Source of the DNA: Bradyrhizobium sp. MOS002
Lineage (GTDB): Bacteria > Pseudomonadota > Alphaproteobacteria > Rhizobiales > Xanthobacteraceae
Length of the DNA stretch: 64,000 bases
Direction: 5' to 3'
NCBI RefSeq assembly: GCF_003020115.1
Contig: NZ_PYFX01000003.1
Span: 1 to 64,000 of the forward strand
In this document: in pieces, positions 42,409-49,723 of the stretch
Numbering within the stretch: the first letter of the stretch is position 1
Layout: each line of letters opens with the position of its first letter
Program-made: the position numbers and the translations under genes
The notes under the pieces: model-generated
The model's database searches: none
What the model saw: the letters and a program-made list of their open reading frames with translations, nothing else
What the model was told of the DNA's origin: nothing

Positions 42409-43245
42409 TCAGCTCGCCGGCTGCATCGCGCCCGATGCGATGTCGTCGTTGGCCTGACCGGCGCGCGTGCCGGTCTGCCAGATCGCCGCCTTGCGCTCGA
42501 TCCACCGGATCGCGGCGTTGAAGGCGATCGCCATGAACAGCACGAGAAGGACGCCGGCGAACACGTGCGGACTGTCGAGGATCGTACGGTAGCGCGAGAT
42601 CAGATAACCGATGCCGGCCGAGGAGATCAGCATCTCCGAGACGACGACGCCAACGATGACCAGCGCGCCTCCCACGCGGAGCCCCGACAGCACGGTTGGA
42701 ATCGCCGCGGGAATGATGACGCGAACCAGCCGCTGGCTGAGCGTGGCGCCCATGCTGCGTGCCGCGAGCAGGAGTTGAGGGTCGATGGTCTGGATGCCGG
42801 CGGCGGTGGCCAGCATCGTTGGCAGGAAGCCGTAAATCGAAGCGAAGGCGATCTTGGATTCGGAGCCGATGCCGAGCCACACCGTGAAGACGGGATAGAG
42901 GATCACGAGCGGCACCGCATAGAGGCTCGACACCATCGGCATGATCAGGACGCGCGGACGCGGCAGGCTGCCGACGATGGCGCCAAGCAGGATGCCGCCG
43001 CCGCAGGCGAAAGCCATGGAGATCAGCACCTCATAAAGCGTCACCGCGAGCGCGTGACCGTATTCGGGAGCCTCGGTCCATCCGGCCATCAGCGTCGATG
43101 ACAGGGACGGCAGGAACAGCTCGGGAATGAGAGCTGTGCGCGGCAGCAGCTCCCACAGCGCAATCAGGCCGACCACGATCAGATACCGCAGCGTCTTCGC
43201 ACTTATCTTCGCGGTCATCTTCTTCGCAGTCATCTTGGCGCTCAT
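42409..43245 (-). CDS. TauT/SsuC-type ABC importer permease B (278 aa)
   Basis: The start at 43245 gives a Lys-rich N-terminus (MSAKMTAKKMTAK); an earlier ATG at 43308 is inside the ATPase gene. Pattern of the NitT/TauT permeases: VGLIALWELLPR, VSSLYAVPLVILYPVF and the coupling loop LLAARSMGATLSQRLVRVII. Six helices. It is one of two related permeases in this operon, which suggests a heterodimeric channel rather than the usual homodimer. Confidence 0.9.
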   Translation of the reverse strand: MSAKMTAKKMTAKISAKTLRYLIVVGLIALWELLPRTALIPELFLPSLSSTLMAGWTEAPEYGHALAVTLYEVLISMAFACGGGILLGAIVGSLPRPRVLIMPMVSSLYAVPLVILYPVFTVWLGIGSESKIAFASIYGFLPTMLATAAGIQTIDPQLLLAARSMGATLSQRLVRVIIPAAIPTVLSGLRVGGALVIVGVVVSEMLISSAGIGYLISRYRTILDSPHVFAGVLLVLFMAIAFNAAIRWIERKAAIWQTGTRAGQANDDIASGAMQPAS

Positions 43246-43252
43246 CTCTGTC

Positions 43253-44059
43253 TCACGCCGATTTGCGGATATGCCGCCAGATGCGGTCGCGCAAGCTCCC
43301 GAAGGCATCTCCGCTCAGCATCTCATAGGTGCGGGGCCGCGGCAGCTGGACCTGGAGATGATCGACGATACGGCCGGGCCGCGCCGACATCACGATCACC
43401 TCGTCGGCGAGATAGACCGCTTCGGTGAGGCTGTGTGTGACGAAGACGACGGTCTTGCCGGTCGCCGCCCAGATGCGCAGCAGTTCGTCACCCATGGTCA
43501 TGCGGGTCTGCTCGTCGAGCGCCGCGAACGGCTCGTCCATCAGCAGCACCGGCGGGTCCTGCACCAGCCCGCGCGCGATCGAGACGCGCTGCTTCATGCC
43601 GCCTGACAACTCGTGCGGATGGCGCTTGCCGAAGCCGTCGAGGCCGACCAGCGTGAGCGCATCCTGCGCCTTGGCGCGGCGCTCCGCCTTGGGCACGCCA
43701 CGCAGGGCCAGCGGAAACTCGACATTGTCTTCGGCCGTCAGCCAGGGGAATAGGCTCGCCTCCTGGAACACCACGCCGACCCTGTCCGGGTCGGGCTGCG
43801 GAATCGGCGCGCCGCTGATGGTGATCGTGCCCGAGGTCTGCTGGCGCAGGCCCGCCATCATCATCAGAAGGGTCGACTTGCCGCAACCGCTCGGCCCGAC
43901 CAGCACGACGAAGCGACCCGGCTTGATATCGAGCGAAACATCTTCCAGGGCGACGACGTCCTGAGACCGGGTCTTGAAGACCTGGCCGACATTCTTGACC
44001 TCGATCGCGCCGGCGCGCGCAGGAGGTTTCAACGGGGTCACGTTCGCCAATGGCTGCAT
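43253..44059 (-). CDS. TauT/SsuB-type ABC importer ATPase (268 aa)
   Basis: I choose ATG 44059 (MQPLANVTP), with GGTGGA upstream, over ATG 44074. Walker A GPSGCGKST, signature LSGGMKQRVSIARG, Walker B PVLLMDEPFAALDE, and the Q-loop region VFQEASLFPWLTA. This is the nitrate/taurine/alkanesulfonate class. It overlaps the end of the preceding permease gene by 22 bases. Predicted to energise the two-permease importer. Confidence 0.93.
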   Translation of the reverse strand: MQPLANVTPLKPPARAGAIEVKNVGQVFKTRSQDVVALEDVSLDIKPGRFVVLVGPSGCGKSTLLMMMAGLRQQTSGTITISGAPIPQPDPDRVGVVFQEASLFPWLTAEDNVEFPLALRGVPKAERRAKAQDALTLVGLDGFGKRHPHELSGGMKQRVSIARGLVQDPPVLLMDEPFAALDEQTRMTMGDELLRIWAATGKTVVFVTHSLTEAVYLADEVIVMSARPGRIVDHLQVQLPRPRTYEMLSGDAFGSLRDRIWRHIRKSA

Positions 44060-44793
44060 CGCGTTTCCACCCATCTGACAAGTTCGTTGAAGGTCATGGC
44101 GATCGCGGCGACCATTACGACGCCGGCGAGGAGCTGCTTCATCTGGAAGTTCTCGCCCCAGGTCGCGATCTGGTGGCCGATACCGTCGCGCGAGGCGTAC
44201 ATCTCGGCAAGGATCACGCCGGTGAGGTTGAAGATCATGGAGATCCGCAGGGCCTCCAGCAGCACCGGCAGCATGCTCGGCAGATAGACCCGGAACGCGG
44301 TCTGCATCGGAGTTGCGCCATAGGAGCGGGCCACCGTGAGATGCTCGACCTTGACCGACTCCACCGCCGTGGTCGTCGACATGATCACGATGAAGATCGT
44401 GGAGAAGAAGCCAAAGCCGACCTTCTGGGCGAAACCGACGCCGAATACGAGGATGAACATCGGCAGGAAGATCGACTTCGGGATGCTGAAGGCGAAGAAC
44501 AGCAGCGGCTTGGCCACGTCAGCGAAGTAGCGGTTCTCCGCAACCAGGAAGCCGATCACGGCGCCGAAGGGAACGGCTAGCGCGAACGCGGCCAGCACTT
44601 CGGTTGCCGTCACCATCAGGTCTTTCCTCACGGCCGCGCGCTGCAGGAGATCGCCGAGCGTCGCGAACGTGTCGGACGCCGAGGGCAGCAGGCGCGGATT
44701 GACGATGCCGGTGCGCGACAGCACCTCCCACAGGGCCAGGACCGCGATGACGATCGCGATCCGTGCAAGCTTGATGGCGTGTGAGTTCTGCAT
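44038..44793 (-). CDS. TauT/SsuC-type ABC importer permease A (251 aa)
   Basis: ATG 44793 follows the binding-protein stop by two bases; a TTG at 44799 is possible. Pattern: VIAVLALWEVLSRTGIVNP, FAFSIPKSIFLPMFILVFG and the coupling loop TVARSYGATPMQTAFRVYLP. Six helices. Together with the protein encoded at 42409 it should form the membrane channel. The length is normal. Confidence 0.9.
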   Translation of the reverse strand: MQNSHAIKLARIAIVIAVLALWEVLSRTGIVNPRLLPSASDTFATLGDLLQRAAVRKDLMVTATEVLAAFALAVPFGAVIGFLVAENRYFADVAKPLLFFAFSIPKSIFLPMFILVFGVGFAQKVGFGFFSTIFIVIMSTTTAVESVKVEHLTVARSYGATPMQTAFRVYLPSMLPVLLEALRISMIFNLTGVILAEMYASRDGIGHQIATWGENFQMKQLLAGVVMVAAIAMTFNELVRWVETRCSHWRT

Positions 44794-44795
44794 CG

Positions 44796-45764
44796 TCAAG
44801 GCTTGGTCGGAACTGGCTTGAACCTGGTCGAGATCACGTCCTCGACCGGTACGATATCCTTGAGTCCGCCGAGCTTGGCGAGGTCCAGCGACAGCTGCAC
44901 GGCCGCGTTCACGTCAGGCGCGCCCATGTCGCCGCTGGTCTCGAGCTTCATGATCGTGTTGTCGTATTCCAGGGCGGCGATCTCAGCCGGCATTTCGTAG
45001 AGCTCGGCGATCAGCTTGACGGTCACGTCGCGATTGGCGCGCATGAACGCAACCGCGCCATAGAGGGCGTTCACCGCCTTCTGAACCAGCTGAGGCTTTG
45101 TCTCCGCCAATTTGTCGAGCACGATCCAGCCTGCCGTGAGGTTCGGCGGCACCGCCGTGGCGTAATCGAGGATCGACTTGGCTTCGCCCGACTTCGAGAT
45201 CTGGAAGCTCAGCGGCGAATAGACCACGGCGGCCTCGACGTTGCCTGCCAAGAGGTTCGGCACCAGACCGCCCCCACCAACCGGGACGCGTGTGAAATCG
45301 ATCTTCTTGTCCTGGAGCGTCCATAGTGCGAGCAGGTCGGAACCGGAGCCGGCGGCGGTGATCGCGACCTTCTTGCCGTTGAGGCCCTTGACGTCGAGCG
45401 TCGACTTGGTCGGAACCATCAACTGCCAGCCGAAATTTCCCATCGCGGCATTGGCCACGATCCGCGACATCACCCCCTTCTTGCGCCCCGCGGAGACCAG
45501 CGAGGGTGGATCGAGGATGATGTCGGCCGCGCCCGCAGCCATGCCTTCGAACGTCTCTGCACCACTGCGGTAGATCGTCAGCTCGGCCTGGATGCCTTCC
45601 TTCTCGAACAATTTCTGCCGCACGGCCGTCTCGGCGATCGTCGTCGGCCAGTAGGTCTTGGTCGGCAGGCCCACGCGAATGGTTTCGGCAGCAGTGGCAG
45701 GGCCGGCGAGCACGCCGGCTGCGAAGAGCGACGCCAATAGCGCCTTGCGGCGAGTTATTTTCAT
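44796..45764 (-). CDS. TauA/NitT-type periplasmic binding protein (322 aa)
   Basis: Signal peptide with an Arg pair (MKITRRKALLASLFAAG, cleavage after TAA or AETI); Sec or Tat export is possible. The mature start ETIRVGLPTKTYWPTTIAE, then GMAAGAADIILDPPSLVSAG and LNGKKVAITAAGSGSD, are the NMT1/TauA-like pattern. It is the receptor of the importer encoded downstream. Members bind sulfonates, nitrate, pyrimidine precursors or aromatic acids; the ligand is not fixed by sequence. Confidence 0.9.
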   Translation of the reverse strand: MKITRRKALLASLFAAGVLAGPATAAETIRVGLPTKTYWPTTIAETAVRQKLFEKEGIQAELTIYRSGAETFEGMAAGAADIILDPPSLVSAGRKKGVMSRIVANAAMGNFGWQLMVPTKSTLDVKGLNGKKVAITAAGSGSDLLALWTLQDKKIDFTRVPVGGGGLVPNLLAGNVEAAVVYSPLSFQISKSGEAKSILDYATAVPPNLTAGWIVLDKLAETKPQLVQKAVNALYGAVAFMRANRDVTVKLIAELYEMPAEIAALEYDNTIMKLETSGDMGAPDVNAAVQLSLDLAKLGGLKDIVPVEDVISTRFKPVPTKP

Positions 45765-45815
45765 GATCTGTTTCCTCCCGGTCTCTGTTTTTCTTTGCCG
45801 GATTTTTCCGGATCG

Positions 45816-46541
45816 TCAGGTTGCGCCGTTCACCTCCGCGATGCGAGGCGCGGCGAGCTCGACAAACTCTTTGGTGATGCCGAAGTGCTTTGCCAATGCG
45901 CGAACCGCCGCATCCGCGTCGCGTTTGACGACGGCGGCGACAATTGACTTGTGTTCAGCCTCGACGTCGCGCGGCTTGCCGACCTCCCTGCGGATCGAGA
46001 GGCGGCGATATCGCTCGCTTTGTTCGTGCAGCACGTCGCGGAAGCCGAGGAGCCACGGTGAGCCGCAGGCATTGACCAGCGCACGATGGAAGATGCGATG
46101 GCGGACCACCCACTCCTCATAATGCACCGTCGGATCGTCGGGATAGCGATAGGGAACGGCCTTCAGGTCCGTCCAGGCGGATTTCACCGACGCAAGCCAG
46201 GCATCGTCGCCCCGTTCGATCGAGCGACGGAGCGCAAGGCCTTCGATGTCGATCCGGGTCTGCGTCACGTCGGCGAGATCGGCGAGCGACACCGGGCTCA
46301 CCCGGAAACCACGCTGGTCGGACGCCAGGACGAGCCCATCGGCGACCAGTCGGGAAAGCGCCTCACGTACAGCGGCAAGGCTCACGGAAAACTGCTTGGC
46401 GAGGCCGGCGATATGCAGCTTCTGCCCCGGAAGCAGCCGCGTCGCCAAGATGTCGGCGCGCAAGCGCTCGTGCAACGCCGATGTCAGGCTGCGCGGACCA
46501 TCCCCGGGGCTTCCGGTCATATGAAACTGAAGCGGACCCAT
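45816..46541 (-). CDS. GntR-family regulator, FCD subfamily (241 aa)
   Basis: Start at ATG 46541 or ATG 46520; neither has a strong ribosome binding site, and the open frame reaches 46619. The N-terminal winged helix (LHERLRADILATRLLPGQKL; VSLAAVREALSRLVADGL) and the all-helical FCD ligand domain (HYEEWVVRHRIFHRALVNA; VEAEHKSIVAAVVKRD) are both present, with His residues for a metal. It heads the TauT-type operon, 51 bases before the binding-protein gene, and is probably its regulator. An AT-rich palindrome lies upstream. Confidence 0.92.
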   Translation of the reverse strand: MGPLQFHMTGSPGDGPRSLTSALHERLRADILATRLLPGQKLHIAGLAKQFSVSLAAVREALSRLVADGLVLASDQRGFRVSPVSLADLADVTQTRIDIEGLALRRSIERGDDAWLASVKSAWTDLKAVPYRYPDDPTVHYEEWVVRHRIFHRALVNACGSPWLLGFRDVLHEQSERYRRLSIRREVGKPRDVEAEHKSIVAAVVKRDADAAVRALAKHFGITKEFVELAAPRIAEVNGAT

Positions 46542-46587
46542 GGGACGAATGATGGCAAGGCAACGCGGAGGGGTCAATAGAAAATCG

Positions 46588-46599
46588 AAAATCGATTTT
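46588..46599. promoter_or_regulatory. AT-rich palindrome upstream of the GntR gene
   Basis: AAAATCGATTTT is a perfect 12-bp palindrome. It is preceded directly by another AAAATCG, in an otherwise GC-rich region about 50 bases upstream of the GntR start. A symmetric AT-rich site next to a GntR gene is a reasonable autoregulatory operator, though it may simply include -10 promoter sequence. Confidence 0.4.
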
Positions 46600-46760
46600 T
46601 CTAGCCGAAATTGTTTCACGCCCTATCGGACGCCTGGGGAATGCAGCGGCGCCATCGCGATAAGCCGCCTCTGGATGCCCAAAACGGCCCACCGGACCAG
46701 CTCGGCGCAGGCCGGATCCCCCGTGCCACTGCCCTCGTACAAGATCCGATTGGCGCGCCG

Positions 46761-47909
46761 CTACTTTGCCAGGCGAAACTTTCCGCCTTCGACCTTGATC
46801 AGAAAGGCCGAGCGCTCATCATAGCCGTTGTGATCGGCCTTGCTCATGTTCGACAGCCCGTTGTTGAGATAGATGTTCTGCCCGCGCTCGAGTGCGTCCC
46901 GCAGCGCCGCGCGAAATTCGGTTGTGCCAGGCTTTGCCATCTTCAGCGAATCCGGTGCAGCTTTTCCGATCAGCGCGACGACATCCCAGAGATGAGCAGC
47001 GAACATGTTGGGCTTTTGCCCGTTCGCCGCTTCATACGCGGTCACGAACTCCTCCGTCGAGCGACGGAACGGATCTCCCGTGGGAAGATCGGCGGCAATG
47101 GTGAAAGCCTCGCCCGCGAATACGGCACCTTCGACGTTCGCGCCACCGAGCTTGATGAACTCCTCGCTTGCCACGCCGTGTGTCTGAAATATCTTCCCGG
47201 CGTAGCCGCGCTCGCGGAGCGCCTGCTGCGGCAAGACCGCCGGAGTTCCTGCGGACGCGATGAAGACGGCATCGGGATTGGTAGACATCACCTTCAGCGC
47301 CTGACCGGTGACGCTGGTGTCGGCGCGCGCATAGACTTCATGTGTGGTTACGGTCAGCCCCAGCGCGGGCGCGAGGCGGCTCACCTCCTTGTAGTAGCCC
47401 TCGCCGTAGCCATCCGAAACGCCGATATAGCCGAGCGTCTTCACGCCTGAATTCGCGATATGCTTGAGGATGGCCGCCGCCATGAGGTCGTCATTGGGAA
47501 CGACCTTGAAGGCCCAGGCGCGCTTCTCATCCATCGGTTGAACGATGGCGGTAGCGGCAGCGAGCGACAGCAGCGGCGTCTTCGATTCGAGCGCGATGTC
47601 CAGCATCGGCATGGTCACCGGGGTCAGCGAGGAGCCGACCAGCACATCGACCTTGTCCTGTATCACCAGCCGGCGTGCGTTCTGGACCCCTTTGGTCGAA
47701 TCCGACTCGTCGTCCAGGACGATATAGGTCACCTTCTCTCCACCGATCTCTTTCGGAAGAGCTGCAACCGTCTTGAGCTGCGGCTGCCCCAGTGCCGATC
47801 CCGGGCCACTTGCCGAAATCACAATTCCAATTTTGATCTCCGCGTGAGCGGTATTTCCATAGAGGACGCATGCCACAAGAAGCGAGGCTCGCGCGAAACC
47901 GATCTTCAT
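46761..47909 (-). CDS. Orphan Liv-type periplasmic binding protein (382 aa)
   Basis: The start at 47909 has GGGAGGAACAGG upstream; the longer frame to 48068 is unsupported. Signal peptide ending NTAHA, then EIKIGIVISASGPGSALGQP and VLDDESDSTKGVQNARRL, typical of type I amino acid/aromatic acid binding proteins. HGVASEEFIKLGG and FAAHLWDVVALIGKA are also typical. No Liv permease or ATPase is adjacent, so it must share a transporter encoded elsewhere. It precedes the GntR gene on the same strand, with about 220 bases between. Confidence 0.9.
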   Translation of the reverse strand: MKIGFARASLLVACVLYGNTAHAEIKIGIVISASGPGSALGQPQLKTVAALPKEIGGEKVTYIVLDDESDSTKGVQNARRLVIQDKVDVLVGSSLTPVTMPMLDIALESKTPLLSLAAATAIVQPMDEKRAWAFKVVPNDDLMAAAILKHIANSGVKTLGYIGVSDGYGEGYYKEVSRLAPALGLTVTTHEVYARADTSVTGQALKVMSTNPDAVFIASAGTPAVLPQQALRERGYAGKIFQTHGVASEEFIKLGGANVEGAVFAGEAFTIAADLPTGDPFRRSTEEFVTAYEAANGQKPNMFAAHLWDVVALIGKAAPDSLKMAKPGTTEFRAALRDALERGQNIYLNNGLSNMSKADHNGYDERSAFLIKVEGGKFRLAK

Positions 47910-48687
47910 GTCCTGTTCCTCCCTGTCCGCTTTGATGCGTCCGCCGGCTGCATCGGGCGCCCCGGCTCGAGCTTGCAGCGCTCCCCACGAGGCACCGTCG
48001 CCCCTCAGAAGGCATGTCGTCCGACATACGCGTTTCCTCCTGCGGTCCCGGGCAACCGGGCGGACCATGCTAAGCGGATTGCAGCAACGTGTCTGTCCCT
48101 AGCGTTAGGGACAAGACACAGGTGCCCGAACCGGAATCTCGAAGTAGGCGGACGCACCGCCGCGTTCTCGCGGCGCAAATCGCCCGAGGTTTGCTTCGTC
48201 ACTCCACCCTCTTGTCCAAGAAGGCGCAAGGAAGGCCGGGTGCTGACAACGCGCCCGCGGTCTGCTGCGCGAAAAGCGCACGCAGGAAAACCGCACAGCA
48301 GCATACAGGTGGTGCCAATCACTCGGCCTTCCCTGCGCGATGGTTGGACGGCTTATGCCGTGCTCTCCCGGGAGCCGAACTTTCCCTCTGGCCTCCCTCG
48401 CTCTCACAGAAGTCGCCGACAGCGCGCCGGTTGACGCAGATGCCGCATCCGCAAGAGCTTGACCGTAGCAACGACGGCCAGGACCACACGTCTATATTTT
48501 GGCATTCGATGAAACACGCGGAAACTAACAAAAGACTTTAAAACAAGCGCTTTTCTACTACCCTGATGCAGGTTGTTTCAGCGGGCTTCGCAAAATTAAG
48601 GGCCCGGCCCTAAGTCTTTCAGCGTTCGCACGACAAACTGAAGCTCCCGAAGCCGAACCCTTTGGTTCCGACCATCAGGAGCCGAAA
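47910..48687. other. Gene-free stretch; possible dispersed repeat at about 48115-48420
   Basis: These about 780 bases contain no gene I can support. The part from about 48115 to 48420 resembles, from memory, an intergenic sequence found many times in Bradyrhizobium genomes. Its minus strand reads through CGTGCTCTCCCGGGAGCC-type text that produces spurious frames in all directions. Upstream, 47910-48110 should hold the promoter of the orphan binding protein. The 48480-48690 part is relatively AT-rich; no clear promoter was identified. Confidence 0.4.
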
Positions 48688-48840
48688 CTACATGGATACT
48701 ACCATCATCGCGGGCACCGCGGGCAAGTTCGGCAAGCCCTCTGTCAGCTCGGACTCGCCTTGGTTGCTGATGAAGACGGCAAGGATCACGAACAACACGT
48801 TGGCGATTGGGATGACTGCCTTCGCGATGATGGCGTTCAT
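48688..48840 (-). CDS. Possible small membrane protein (50 aa)
   Basis: From ATG 48840 (MNAIIAKAVIPIANVLFVIL) the frame gives one hydrophobic helix and a short polar tail with two Met-rich ends. AAGAAGG lies just upstream and the gene would start 10 bases after the alpha/beta hydrolase stop, as the third gene of that operon. A plus-strand frame from 48692 overlaps the same DNA and also encodes a hydrophobic stretch, so coding strand is not certain. No family recognised. Confidence 0.4.
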   Translation of the reverse strand: MNAIIAKAVIPIANVLFVILAVFISNQGESELTEGLPNLPAVPAMMVVSM

Positions 48841-48850
48841 TTCCTTCTTG

Positions 48851-49714
48851 TTATGCCGAAAGTCCCCCGAACCACGCACCGAAATAGCCGGCGTAGAGCG
48901 CGGGCATTTCGAGATTCATCGAGTGTCCGATACCGGGCACCAAGACGAGGCGGCAGTCCGGCATTGCCGCGGCCATCACATGAAGATCGGCGGGAGGGAT
49001 CCAGCCGTCCCGTTCGCCCCACAATACCAGGTGCGAATGCCCGATCTCCGGCATGCGGCTCTCCAACTCCCGGCTCTCACGCTCGCGCGTAAGATTGACG
49101 GGTGTCCCAATCCAGATGCCTTCGGAAACGCCAAAGGTTTGTTCGATGATCCGGTCGAACAGCGCCTGGATGTCCGCGCCCCCTGGACGGAATTGCGGGA
49201 CCCTATTCGGCGCCATGCTTTCCGGCACGAACAGCGATGAGGCCGCGGTCGCCATTACTGAACGCGTCAACTCCTTGCTAGCCATCATGGCCCGAAACAG
49301 TCCGATCTGATCAGTATTGAAGGCCATGCCCAACGGCGTGACCGGATCAAGCGCGAACACCCGTCCGAAACGGCGCGGTTGCATCAGCAGCATACGAGCT
49401 GCGATGATGCCGCCGGTGGAATGCGTTGCAAGATGGCAGTAGTTGATATTCAGGGCATCGAGCGCCGCCAGCATGTCCTTTGCGTGCTGCTGCATCGTGT
49501 AGTTGGTGTAGTCAACCGTAGGCTTCGGCCGGTCGCTGTCGCCGCAGCCGCGCCAGTCGATGCCGATGACACGAAGACCAGAAGGAAACAGCGGGGCAGC
49601 AAGCTCGATCCAGTCCTTGCTGGCGAGATTGCCATGGATGAAGACGACCGTGACGTCGCCTCGTCCCCACTCTCGCCAGCCCAGCTGGACTTCGCCCGCC
49701 TGCACCCTCGGCAT
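48851..49714 (-). CDS. Alpha/beta hydrolase (287 aa)
   Basis: Core motifs: VVFIHGNLASKDW (oxyanion region, about 23-35), nucleophile elbow ATHSTGGII with Ser near residue 95, acid in LWGERDGWIP and His in GIGHSMNLE. No signal peptide, so cytosolic. It starts nine bases after the stop of the tandem alpha/beta hydrolase gene, in one operon. Likely an esterase, thioesterase or polyhydroxybutyrate-related hydrolase; the sequence does not decide. Confidence 0.88.
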   Translation of the reverse strand: MPRVQAGEVQLGWREWGRGDVTVVFIHGNLASKDWIELAAPLFPSGLRVIGIDWRGCGDSDRPKPTVDYTNYTMQQHAKDMLAALDALNINYCHLATHSTGGIIAARMLLMQPRRFGRVFALDPVTPLGMAFNTDQIGLFRAMMASKELTRSVMATAASSLFVPESMAPNRVPQFRPGGADIQALFDRIIEQTFGVSEGIWIGTPVNLTRERESRELESRMPEIGHSHLVLWGERDGWIPPADLHVMAAAMPDCRLVLVPGIGHSMNLEMPALYAGYFGAWFGGLSA

Positions 49715-49723
49715 GAACCGGCC

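Noticed and set aside
40157..42457. A 766-codon plus-strand frame antisense to three genes
   Set aside because: The minus strand encodes recognisable MetE-like, FAH and NodB-fold proteins with correct motifs and start sites. The plus frame has no family resemblance and reflects high GC at third codon positions.
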